Source of the DNA: Acephala macrosclerotiorum
Lineage: Eukaryota > Ascomycota > Leotiomycetes > Helotiales > Mollisiaceae
Assembly: GCA_014904845.1 (NCBI GenBank)
Contig: MU119496.1
Span: forward strand, 1 to 63,841
Direction: 5' to 3'
Length of the DNA: 63,841 nt
Shown here: positions 1 to 10,861 of the stretch, in pieces
How positions within the stretch are numbered: the stretch's first letter is position 1
Layout of the letters: every line of letters starts with the position of its first letter
Notes under the pieces: generated by a model
Seen by the model: the letters and a program-made list of their open reading frames with translations, nothing else
What the model was told of the DNA's origin: nothing
Databases searched by the model: none
Position numbers and translations under genes: made by a program

Positions 1-445
1 CAAGAGACTAGCGGCCGCGCCTTATCCGACCAATAGATCTTAATCGTCTCATAAATTATACAAATGGATAAGAATGAGAATTGAAAATATTAACGCCACT
101 TAGAATCTGATCGTAGAATCGATCGATTCAAGCAAAGTTTACGCGCGTAGAAAAACCGGCCTAGTATGCGAGTAGTTGCGCAAGCTGTTCGATATTGAGA
201 GCTTAAGTTGAGGCACTTAGAGACTGAGCGGCTCAATTGATTGAGTGTGGCTGCATAAGGGCCGCGCGCAGCCGTCTGCAGCCGCCGAGAACCGAGAGTT
301 TTGGTGTTCTCATAGGCTTAGACCCACTTGCCAATCGACTATCATTGGGCGCCAAAGTTTTAGACATGCAATTACTGCGTAGTGCGCGCCACTGGCGAGC
401 CGCTGGCACCATTGGCAACCAATTAGCATATAAAAATTTTTCTTG
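1..445. other. Non-RIPed balanced-composition island, no gene recognised
   Basis: Base composition is ordinary and CpA, TpG and CpC are all present, unlike the sequence that follows. Two short overlapping open frames of 60-70 codons lie on opposite strands near 233-446. Neither resembles a known family, so I call no gene. The composition changes abruptly at about 445, where the flank becomes almost pure A/T with isolated CpG. Confidence 0.6.
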
Positions 446-3343
446 ATGTAATTATATTTTAATATATTTTATTTAAAATATTTTTTTTAAAATAAATCGA
501 TTAATTTTTTTACGTATATATTAATACGATTTAAATAACTCGTATAATATAAATATTAAAAATATTATTATTTTTATTTTAAATTTTCTTTTATTTATTA
601 ATATTTTTTATAATAAATATAATATTTAAATTAAAATAATCGAATTTTTTATATTAAAATTTAATATTTAATAATATTATTTTAATTATTATTAAATAAA
701 TAAAATAAATAATTATTTTATAAATTTTTTTATTATTTTTTATTTCGAGTTTATATTTAATATCGTAAATTGAAATTTTATTTTTAAATATAAAAATTTT
801 TTTAAAAAAAAAAATTAATCGAATATTTGAAAATATATATAATATTATTAAAAATAAAAATTATTATTTTATTTTCTTCGATTAAATATTTAAATTTAAT
901 TTTATTAATTTTAATAAATTAAATTAATTAATTTATTATATTTATAAATTTTAATTAATGCGAATTATTAAATTTTTATTATATTATTTTAAATTTTTAA
1001 AATATTTATTTGTATTTATATTAAAAAACTAATTATAATATAATATTATTATAAATAAAATAATACGATTTCTCGTATAAATTTAAATAATATTAAATAT
1101 TTATAATTTATTTATAATATTATTTAATATTTTAAAAATAATTTAATAATTTTATTAAATAAATTTAATATTAAATAATTGAAATTTTTTATAAAATTTA
1201 AATAATTTTTTTTATTAAACGATTTAAAAAAAATTAAATTATTATTTTTATTATTTTTATTTTTATTTTTATTTTTATTTTTATTTTTATTTTTATTTTT
1301 ATTTTTATTTTTATTTTTATTTTTATTTTTATTTTTATTTTTAAATTTTTAGTATTTTTTTATTAATTTTGAAATATTTATTAATATTATATTTAATTTT
1401 TATTATTATTATTATTATTATTATTTATTATTTTTATTATTTTTTTTATTTTTTTATTTAAATAAATTATTTAAAAAAAAATATAATAAATATTAAAAAA
1501 ATATTAATTTTTAAAATATATAATTTATTAATATTTTTTTAAATAAAATAATAAAAATCTTTAAAAAAAAATATAATTTTCGTATTTAATATTTATATAT
1601 ATAATTAAATATTATTATATATTAATATCGTTTTAAATTCATAGTAATAAATTTAAAAAATTTATTATATTTTTAAAATAATATTTAAATTATTAATAAT
1701 TTAATTTAATTTTAATAAATAATTATAAAAAATAATTAATTTTATACGAATATTATCGATTTTTTAATTTTATTATATATTATAATTTTTATTAAATATT
1801 ATATTATTATTAAAATTAATTTCTTTTAATTTTCTATTATAATATTTAATAAATATTTTTTTTTAAATCGTTTAATATTAAAAAATTATTTATTTTAAAT
1901 TCTAAAAAAATATTAATAAATTCGTAATATCGTAAATTCGACGATTAATATCAAATTTAAAAAAAAATTTAATAAATTAATATAATATTTTTTTTTTAAT
2001 TTATTTTAAATATTTTTTATTTCGTTTATTATTATTATTTATTTTTTTTCGAGATTCGATATATTTTTTTTTAAAATTATTATAAAAATATTATCTCGTT
2101 TTAAAAATTGTTTTTTATATCGCTAAAAATTATAAAGTTTTTTTATAATATTTTATTCGTTTAAAATTTTCGTTCGCGTTTATATTTTATTTATTTCGAG
2201 ATTAAAAAAAAAATTTATTTCGTTTGTAAAAAATTTATTTCTTTATAAAAATTTTTAATTATTATAATAATAAAAATATAACTTATTAATTTATATTAAT
2301 AAATTTATAATATTTTATATTTTATATATATTAAATATTATAAATTTTAAAATTTTAAATTGAATTTTTTAATTAATTATTTTTTATAATAAACATTTTA
2401 TATATTAAATTTTTCGTTTAATTATTAAAATAAATAAAATACGTTTATTAATTTAATATTAAATTATAATTATATATAAAAATTAATATTTATAAAAATT
2501 TAAAAAAATAAAATTAATATTTTTTTATTATAAATATTTTATAAAAATTCGTATTTTGTTTATAATTTTATTTTTAATAAATTTTATTTTTATAATTATA
2601 AATTAATCAATTTATAATACGCGTAAAATAATATTATTTTACGATTATATTTTATAAAATTTTAATATTATTTATAAAGTTTTATATTATTCGAAATAAT
2701 TATTTAAAATATTTAATATTTTTAAATAATTATTCGTAAAACTTTTTATATTATTTAAAAATTTTAATAATTTTAAATATTGATTTTATTAATTTTATAT
2801 AAATAAATAACGATTAAACTTCAAATTATATTTTTATAATAAATTTTATAAATATATATAAAAGTATTTATTCGTTAAATTATTAAAAATTTAAAATGTA
2901 AAACTTTCGAATTTTAAAATAAATTAGATTTTATTAAAAAAAAAATTAAATGAATATATTATATATTATTTCGAATATTATAAAAAAAATATATATATTA
3001 AAATTAAAATTAAATAAAAATAATAATAATAATATTATAAAATAAAATTTTAAATTATTGTTTAAATCGTTAAAAAGTTTTATAATTTTTTTTAATTATT
3101 TTTTAAATTATTAAAATATTAACAAATTTTATATAGTAGTAATTTATAATAATAATAAAAATATTAATTTAATTAATTTAATATTTATAAAACGATTATA
3201 AAAATTTCTCATTTAAAAAAAACAATTTTTTTTATAATTATATTAATTATATTATAAACTTTTTACAAAATTATAATAATTTTATATAACGTTAATTAAT
3301 CATTTTTTTTTTAAAAAAAAATTGTTTTAAAATAAAAAATATT
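446..3343. repeat. RIP-degraded AT-rich block 1
   Basis: Very A/T-rich sequence in which the few remaining C residues are nearly all in CpG, the pattern expected after exhaustive RIP of repeats. No frame stays open long enough to support a gene, and I recognise no domain. The block contains a T5A microsatellite (1253-1342) and a short ATT run near 1401-1426. It is presumably one or more transposons mutated beyond recognition. Its right edge is sharp, at about 3340. Confidence 0.7.
1253..1342. repeat. (TTTTTA)n microsatellite
   Basis: About 15 uninterrupted units of the 6-bp motif, inside RIP-degraded sequence. Such a uniform array has probably expanded by slippage after the surrounding sequence was mutated. 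Confidence 0.9.
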
Positions 3344-4010
3344 TTTTAAAATTGCAACCATCTCACGCAAGCGTCTTCGCCGCTTACCAAGTGTCCAATT
3401 TGGTGTGAAATCAAGTTGAAAAGCTTTTTGGGGTAATTGGTCATCCGTTCTCAGGGGCTGGGTGGCTTCAGACATCTGATAGAGATGAAATGCTCCATTT
3501 CCTAGATGTGAAGCGACTGGCAGCTGGTAGCGACCATCGCAGGCCGACCTGGTTCGTTCAACGCGGTGCAGAGAGTCTTCAAACAAAGTTCAAGGGAATT
3601 ATTGAGGCTGAGATTCTGAAGATTTTTAGTCCCAATTGTGTTGACAACCTTGGTGTGGTGAGATCCTCAAATCCAAGGTCTGAAGGTGCGGCCACTGGCG
3701 GCAGACATCGCTGGCGGAGCTTGTTTGCTCAAAACAGTGCAGGGAGCTTTCAAACAAAGTTTTAGAGGTTTCTGGAGGTTGAGAGTTTCATTTCCACGAG
3801 CCCCAATCGTGTTGAGAACCTTGATAGGGGAAAATCTTCGAATTCCTAGGTCTGAAGGTGCAAATAGCCGGGACCAGACATCGCAGGCAGAGTTGATCCC
3901 CCCAAAACAGCGCAGAGAGCTTTGAAATTAAGTTTAAAGGCATTCTAGATGTTGGAGCTTCATTTACACTAGCCTCGAGTGAGTGCAGTGACCTGGTTGG
4001 GAAAAATGCA
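3332..4010. repeat. 172-bp tandem repeat (minisatellite), 3 clear copies plus 1 degenerate
   Basis: Recurrent landmarks fix the register. The segment beginning 'aggtctgaaggtgc' starts at 3676 and again at 3848, and a diverged equivalent starts at 3504, giving a period of 172 bp. Later landmarks ('ttcaaacaaagtt', 'gtgttgaraacctt') recur in the same order. A weaker copy at 3332-3503 is in register ('tgaaatcaag' at 3406 against 'tgaaattaag' at 3923, 517 bp apart). A truncated piece may continue to about 4065. Open frames here are low-complexity products of the repeat rather than genes. Confidence 0.8.
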
Positions 4011-4065
4011 GAATGCACCTTCCTCGATTGCTAATAGTCGTAGTAAACCCAGCCTCAAAACAGAA

Positions 4066-6104
4066 CAAGAACAACACCACAACGTCAAAAGCAGTCTAAG
4101 TAGGCACAAAGAACGTATAGGAAGTCCTTCACGTACTGTCTAGATAATAATAAAAGATTTAAATTGAGTAAAAGATAGTATCAAGTGACGAATAGTCGAA
4201 AATCAGTCCTCAGCCGAAGAGAAAAAGAGAAGAGGAGGCAAAACACTACCAAACTCACCTATACCTACCTACAATACCACACAGTTCAGAAAATTTGATG
4301 TACATGGCTGCTTTCACCAGCCTTGGCAGAGTCTGATTGGTTGTTGAGGAGCAGCACCTGCGTTGATTGGTGATTTGGCTTCCAGATCAAAGCTAGAACG
4401 GTCGTTTGCCCCACCAAAATCTCTTGCTGCTTGTAGCTGCTGTGTTCGTTGAAGAGACAAGACTTTGCTTGTGTATAGTGTTTCCAAATTCTTGAGCATC
4501 GATGGATCTAGAGTTTCAATCTCCAAATTCCTCTGCAAGCCTGAGAACAGTCCCTCCTTGAGTCCATTCAGAAATCTGCAATCAAGCCCTGCAACCGTCG
4601 GGTTCTTAGCCACAAAGTACAATACAGACCTTGTTGCCAACCCAAATCAAGTTAATGAAGGACTTTTTCACGGTACACTTGAGAATGGAAAAATTATATA
4701 GGATGGAGCAAGGCTAGAGAGACAATGTGAGAGTCCTGAAAGCATAAAGGCTGACGAAATCCCCCTTGCAATGGTAGGATGTCTGTGAGCCTTGGATTTG
4801 GAGAGAGTCAGAGAGCGGCAGATCAGGCTTGGAATAGCTGGATTGAAGTGCAGAGGCAGAAGTTTGCCTCGGAGTGCTCAGTGGAGAATGGACCATGGTG
4901 AAGGCAGATTGAATTGAAGTCTGGATGGAAGCAACTTAAGGGGTTTTCCTTCGCCAGTTCAAGCCATCGCGAGTACCGCAACTGATAGCAGCAATCGGAG
5001 GCCTTACAAAACACTAGAACTATCTTCTCTGATTCAGATTTGTGTCTTCACTTTCCCGATGCGCATGAAATTGATGAGGTCAAACTCTTGGAAACCCAAA
5101 CATTGGCTTACGAGAATCCAGGGCATTTCGACTAGAACCTACCTGCCTCGACCAACACCTCCATCCACAATTGGAACCCACCGCTACCATTAACATAGGC
5201 ACATAAAGAGCGCCATCTCATCTCACGAACGCGACGCGTCGTGTAGAATCGTCATTCGAAATATTGTCGCGTGCGAAAGGGCAGCAGTCGAAGAGAGGGG
5301 AGGGTCAACAGCAAGACTTCCCGCTACTACCACCGCCGCAAGACAGTGATTGGCCCACACCGCGAACAAGTCGCGTCGTATTTTTTTCATCTAGAGTTAT
5401 AGTGCCATGAGGCGGATTGGGCCTTGGGCGAGGGAGGACTTCACAATGTCGCCGTCAACAAGGAACGCGCCTTTCTCGTCAAGGCAGCATTGCGAGATCA
5501 AGAGTCAAGAGAATTACAGGCCAACCAAGCTCCCTTGAGATTATACAGGCACAAAATAATTAAGTCTCAGCAGTATTTCGCGTCATTCATCAAGTCCTTT
5601 TGTTTCGGTAGCCCTCGAACGCACCCAGCGAGGGAAATCTAGCCCTTGGACGATCGAGGCCTCCACAACGTTTCTACGGACGGATAGGTTATTGAGAGTG
5701 AGGCGATATGGTTATTCGTATGGATTGATTCCTGGTAGCTTTGCGATATGGCTAGGAGTATGGTGTGGGTGTCATTTCACTTCCGCACGCGTCCCGAAGA
5801 ATAACTTTCTACCAGACAAGACAGGAAAAAGGCTGGCACCGTACAGATTGGCATGAATAGGCACAAGTTAACCACATACATGGGGCTACACAGAGTCAAG
5901 GGCGCAGGAAATACTCAAGACTCTGATGTAAGGAGTCACAGTCAGGAGTCTCTAGGTGCACTGCGATCTGGAAAGAATTGTGCAAACTCTTCGCCTTGAG
6001 TCTATTGGCGTGGCCCAATGGACAACACCATGATTATTGCATATTGTGTATAGTTTCCAGAGCTTTGAATATATTCTCTTCTTCTCAAACCAATGTTCCT
6101 TCGA
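4066..6104. other. Non-RIPed sequence, no convincing gene
   Basis: Balanced composition. Several frames of 60-108 codons exist on both strands, the longest on the minus strand at 4314-4640. That frame starts with TTG, has no recognisable domain and is interrupted upstream. Short direct repeats ('gcgatatgg') recur at about 5702 and 5742. Spliced genes with short exons cannot be excluded, but I cannot assemble one. Confidence 0.4.
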
Positions 6105-6488
6105 CTAATTTAAACTTTGATCGATCCGTACCATGGCAAGTGCGTCCTTTCGCCCCTCCAGCGAGACCTTGGTCGTTCTACTTGTAGCTAACGTATCTGG
6201 GATATTGTTCGCAAGCCACGCCACTGTTACATCGGTTTGAACGAGGCCTAAGCCAAGGCAGGATATCAAGCTAACTAGTGATTTGAAGGTTGCTAACTCC
6301 GTACCAGTATCTATATCGAACCAAACCGCTCCAATTTCGAGTATGGCAGGGTTGTGAGCAGCGGCAGCGGTGTATTCCAAGTCTAGCATGATATTGGCGT
6401 TTGGGTCTTTGTTGATTCTATCATCTTGCGTATTCGTGCCAATATGATGAGTGGAGGGAATCGAGGAGGTAGCTGTTGGAGTCGACAT
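6105..6488 (-). pseudogene. Truncated Rv2179c-like 3'-5' exonuclease (DEDD/RNase T superfamily)
   Basis: The frame starts at ATG (6488) and codes for 127 residues. After a Ser/Thr-rich leader, residues 34-45 hold an exonuclease I-type motif, MLDLEY, with the D and E expected to bind metal. The spaced pattern AILEIGAVWFD...TGTELATF then leads to an ISCLGLGL...WL segment typical of the first half of the Rv2179c-like (PF16473) exonuclease domain found in many ascomycetes. From about residue 110 the likeness stops and the frame ends. The second half of the domain, with the remaining acidic residues, is therefore missing. It is either a pseudogene or a first exon whose downstream exons I cannot find. 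The family cleaves nucleic acid from the 3' end; activity of this copy is unlikely. Confidence 0.55.
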
Positions 6489-7129
6489 TTCACTTGGTAC
6501 TGTTAGCTAATTATGCCTAGGAAGTAGAACACCATTCTGGACTGAAATATAGGGTTTCCTACTTACAGAAGAGATAAGAAGGCCGAAAAGAGGCAGAAAT
6601 CGTAGAAATAGAGTTTTTGAACTCTACAGAGCGCTGATTCTGACAAGGGGAACAGTTTGGAGATTACTGCTACGACGACGATGCTTGAAGGCTCAGATGA
6701 GTATGGAATACATGAGGTTGATTCACAAGCGAAGCTAACTACTTCCATCGAAAGACACATCAGAAACGAATTCTAAAGATATTCAAACCACTTAATTCTC
6801 CATTCCTTTTTGAAACGCTTCGCAGCATCCCAATACAAAATGACAACATGCTCAAAGTGTCGCCAGAGATATCACACTTCTCCTTGAATAGCCACCAGCT
6901 GCGTAATGAGCCTAACATCGGGTTGCAGCTAGGTGAGAGAGCTTCGAAATGGGAATCACCGGCGGCTTTGGAACCGATCAGAGGCATAAGTTACGGATGG
7001 CTTTCCTATCGCCCCTTAATCTTCTTCGGCTAAAGCTGGCTGAACACTTGCTTTTGTTCTCTGAGATGTGTCTGCCGGCAGCTACTTCGACTTCATAGTT
7101 TGAACGCGGACCACCCCCTCCCCAGATAG
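6489..7129. other. Intergenic, non-RIPed, nothing assigned
   Basis: Balanced composition. Short frames occur on both strands (minus 6563-6760 and 6760-6987, plus 6848-7033), with no domain and no mutual support. This would be the promoter side of the exonuclease-like fragment, but I see no clear TATA or other regulatory motif. Confidence 0.35.
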
Positions 7130-7477
7130 CAGCATAGGCTGGAGCAGGAGGCTAATGTATCATTCTTCCAACAGGTACAGAACCGCCAACGCGTCCACTT
7201 TATCGCTGATCTCGCCAGACTCGCGCAGAGAAGGAATCGAAGCTCGAAGCTCACAAGAACGCGGCCTAACACGTCGGAGGAAGCAGATGTAGAATTGTAT
7301 AGGAACATTTGGGAGGTGATTTGGAAGGGAAGCGTGGAAGATATGCCGAAATTGGCGACTAGCCGTATATTATCGCAGCCCTACACGCCTCGAGAGCTCG
7401 ACCCCCTCGATAACCTACGAAACTACAAAAGACTTCACAGCGCACCGCAAAGCGAGCTCGGCACTCTGCATGAATGA
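7130..7477 (+). CDS. Orphan exon-like open frame, unknown function
   Basis: The plus frame is open for 115 codons from after a TAG at 7127 to the TGA at 7475-7477, but its first ATG is only at 7342. A fungal 3' splice context lies inside it: a CTAAT-type branch site at about 7152 and CAG ending at 7174. Translation could therefore begin with an exon at 7175. The product is charged and predicted helical, with an Arg/Gln-rich stretch (FIADLARLAQRRNR), an aromatic stretch (YRNIWEVIWKGSVEDM) and a polar end. I do not recognise the family. It could be the last exon of a spliced gene or a pseudogene relic. Confidence 0.3.
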   Translation, partial: QHRLEQEANVSFFQQVQNRQRVHFIADLARLAQRRNRSSKLTRTRPNTSEEADVELYRNIWEVIWKGSVEDMPKLATSRILSQPYTPRELDPLDNLRNYKRLHSAPQSELGTLHE

Positions 7478-8699
7478 TGATTCAAGAAGGCGGAACGGCC
7501 TGCATGCCTGTGGTTCTTGATACCAGTATACCGAAGGAGGTGGCATTGCGTGGGCGAAAGAGCTTGACAAACACTGTGAACAACTTCGAACACCAGATCA
7601 TGTTATAGGTATCGAATATTTGTAAGCCTATCACACTTCATACCTATGTATGAGTGGTCTGGACGTACAGGACTTGTAGATAGTAAGAGGTATGCAAGTG
7701 GAACGGGGTGGGAGGACAAGAGCGGGCAAGCCACATTCCGGAAGTGGGGATCAGGGGCACACTTTACCCCTATGTATCGAGTTCTTCAGTCGCAAAGCAC
7801 GTACGGAAGAGGGTAGATAGAGCCGGAGATTTGAGATAGCAAGATAGATTTACACTGTCGTGCGCCTCGAAAGGGGATCTCGATGCTGCCACTAAGCCTG
7901 CAAATACGATACCTGCAATCTGAGCTACAAGTGCGGTATATTATCAGGTTCATGCAATACCCCCGTTGAAATCTTGAGGCGTTTCGCTATGCACATCTCC
8001 TCATGACTCGACAGAACTTTTCCATCATACAATTGAACATTCTACCCATGACTCTTGGTGCTCCTGGCGTCCGATATTCTCCAGATCTCCTTCGGTCCAG
8101 GACTATCCACATTTAGCAATCTCCTCCCTGTAAGTCATTAAATTTTGACGCCCGGTTCCAAAATCCAGATCAAATTCCAAGAATAGCGAAAGGCAAACAA
8201 TTAAAACACCACTTTGAGAGATCTGAAAACGACAGAACGACTGTGCGGAGATTTCTGATAAACTTTGGATCAAGTTCGCCTCGAGCTCCAATAAGAAAGC
8301 CATCAAAAACTGCAGACTGCAGTATGCAAGGGCAGGGGCGCTCTCAAAGTTCCAATACGTTCGATAGTGAAGAAAAGTTATCCTTTCGACTCGAAGGTTT
8401 TCATTGAAGCCTGTACGATTAAGTGTGCCTGTATGGTATGGATTCTGTCCATGGGTTGACCTCGAGAGGGAGGGACAGCGTCGAGGAAGGAACGAGGATG
8501 ATGGCACTTTCCCTAGTGGTCTCAGTGCGCCAAAGAATGACCTAATTTAATGATTATCGGTTTGATGTTAAAGAACCCGATCACCAATTCCTCAAACAAG
8601 CTATCGTGGTGAGGGTAAACAGGAGGGCTTGTGGGAGGCGGACTAGACGCTCCCAGAGAGATCTTGGACGAGGGGGGGCTACAAGTTTTGGGAAAGGGG
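7478..8699. other. Non-RIPed intergenic sequence
   Basis: Balanced composition. The longest frame is on the minus strand (8103-8507, 134 residues). It has no recognisable domain, a composition like random translation and overlapping frames, so I do not annotate it. No RNA gene was recognised. Confidence 0.4.
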
Positions 8700-8818
8700 T
8701 GTCAAGATTTGATCATATTGATGATTATTATTGTTATTGATGATGATGGTTCTCAGAGAGAGAGATCTCTTAAAACCCCGCAGCACTGACTCAGCACTAA
8801 ATCACATGATTCTTAACA
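8700..8818 (-). repeat. 3' LTR of a Copia-type retrotransposon (minus strand)
   Basis: Read on the minus strand the segment begins TGTTAAGAATC and ends CTTGACA, giving the TG...CA ends of an LTR of 119 bp. The minus-strand sequence just before it is a purine-rich run (caagggggcg), the classical polypurine tract that primes plus-strand synthesis and abuts the 3' LTR. The interior contains CT and ATC/ATT microsatellite runs. The 5' LTR is not visible; the element body would run rightward into the RIP desert. The short length is unusual, so the distal boundary is less certain than the PPT side. Confidence 0.55.
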
Positions 8819-8828
8819 CGCCCCCTTG
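8819..8828 (-). promoter_or_regulatory. Polypurine tract of the Copia remnant
   Basis: On the minus strand, caagggggcg immediately precedes TGTTAAG. A G-rich tract directly before a TG-starting LTR is the expected plus-strand primer site. Confidence 0.5.
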
Positions 8829-9300
8829 CTGAGCACAGTGCCCAGAATGTCCAAAAATAAGAGTATATCCTCAAAACTAAGTCAAGTGACCAAATATCCA
8901 AATGTCCAATATCTAGCCTAAGCTTCATTAAACTCCCGCACGCCTATATCCTCTTTGTGGAGGTTCGGCCTTTGTCTGTGCAGTACAAAGAGTACCTCTG
9001 GCTCCAAAGAAATGTCTATTCATTAAAGAACTATTCAATATGCTATATATACGCTCTCTAGTCTAAAGGAGTATAGATTGCCAATCTAGCTCTCAAATAT
9101 ATTGCCACATTTGGCTCTTGTATACTCCAGTTTATAGAGATAAGAATTTTTATTTTGTGTGTATATTTTTAATTTAAAAAAATAAGAAGTTTTTACTTTA
9201 TATTACGTTTAACTCTCAAATGAATATATACGCCTTCAGTTTATAGAGATAAAAAGTCTTTGCTTTATATTATATTTAATTTTTTAAACGAATATAAATA
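8829..9300 (-). mobile_element. 3' internal end of the Copia remnant grading into RIPed DNA
   Basis: Composition shifts progressively from balanced (8829-9120) to A/T-rich. Segments around 'cagtttatagagataa' recur at 9129 and 9237 (108 bp apart), indicating a small degenerate tandem duplication. No pol domain is recognisable, so this is probably the 3' untranslated end of the element. Confidence 0.35.
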
Positions 9301-10517
9301 ATTATTATTTAATTTTATTATAAGTTTTAAAACTAATTTTGAAATTTTCAATTTTAAAATTGGAAATTCGAATAAAATTTGCGAATATAGCGTTATAAAC
9401 AATTTTTTCATTTTTATTTTTATTTTTATTTCAATAAAATAGTTTATAACGTTTACGTTTATTATTTTAAAAGTTTAAAAAAAAAATAATTCGTTTTTAA
9501 TAATTTTCGAATATTTTTTATATCGTTTATAATATCGTTAAATATATATTTGTTTTTTATAAAAATAATAATATTATTCGTTAAAAAAAAAATATTGAAA
9601 ACGTTTTTAATTATTAATAATATTTTTTTTAATATTTTAAAAATATCGTAATAAACTCGATTATAAAAACTTTAAATTATAATTTTTAATTTTATAAATA
9701 TGTGATTATTAATTTAATTTTTTTAAAATTATTAAAACATATTATTTTTAATTTAAATTTATTAAATAATTTTCAATTTTTCGATTAAAAAAATTAATAT
9801 AAATCGAAAATAAATATAAATATTTAAAATATTAAAAGAAATATCGAAAAATTAAAATTAAAAATCGAATAAATTATTTTAAAAAAAAATCGAATATTAT
9901 TAATAAATTAAATTTTTTTTTAAAATTAAATTCGAATTTTTTTTAAATAAATAAATAATATTATTATTTCGATTTAATTTAATTAATTTCATTTATACGA
10001 TTTTAAAATTTTTTATTTTAATATATTTTATAATTCGATTATAAAATTTAAATTTTATAAAAAAAAAATATTTAAATAATTCGAATATTATAATCGTTTT
10101 ATTCTTGAGAAATTATAATATTAACGTTTAATTTATTAAATTTGTTTTTATTATTATTAATAATTTTACGAGTTTTAATAATTTAAAATATAATTTTAAT
10201 AAATTTTTTAAAAATTTAATAATTATTTTTATTGAATATAATAATATTTTTTTATTTAATATAATTAAAAAAAAATCAATAATAAATTTAATAAATTAAA
10301 TTAATAAAAATAATAAAAATAAATAATATTTCGATAATTTTATTAATAAAAATAATAAAAATAATAAAAATAATATTTTAATATTATTATTATTATTATT
10401 TTTTAAAATGTTTTTCGACGCTAATTTATTATTCAATTTTAAAAATATTACTCGTAAATAAAATATTTACGATTTATTAATATCGATATTACGAATTATA
10501 TAAATTCTAATAACAAT

Positions 10518-10861
10518 TATAAAATAAATTAATAAACGATATTTAATAATCGAATTATAAAAATTTAAAATTACGTAATAAAATTTCGAATAATAAAATT
10601 TAAATTAAAATTAAAATTCCAATATGTAAAATTTTAATAAACGCGAAAATTTTATATAAATAAATTTTTTTTTAATAAATAAAATTTTTATATTTAATTT
10701 AAATAAATTAAATTAATAATTTAATTAATAATTAATAATAATTTAATTTAAATAAATTAAATTAATAATTTAATTAATAATTAATAATAATTTAATTTAA
10801 ATTTTTTAGTTTTTATTATATATATTTAATTAATAATACGTTTAATAATTAATTTATTATA
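10518..10861 (+). repeat. Long direct repeat, left copy (possible LTR of an old element)
   Basis: Nearly the same sequence recurs at 25432-25711 in the same orientation. Both start 'tataaaataaattaataaac' and end 'ttaatttattata', which could be RIPed TG...CA ends. This copy is longer because of a 49-bp tandem duplication (10692-10740 and 10741-10789) and a short insertion near 10622. I could not confirm a target-site duplication: the outer flanks are acaat and attaa. Confidence 0.5.

Noticed and set aside
1253..1342. Telomeric or subtelomeric repeat
   Set aside because: T5A repeats are not the fungal telomere motif (TTAGGG), and no such motif array is present in the window.
4314..4640. 108-codon minus-strand frame in the balanced island
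   Set aside because: It starts at TTG rather than ATG, no domain is recognised, and an equally open plus frame overlaps it. Not enough to call a gene.
8103..8507. 134-codon minus-strand frame
   Set aside because: No recognisable motif, and no upstream or downstream exon support. The length is possible by chance at this composition.
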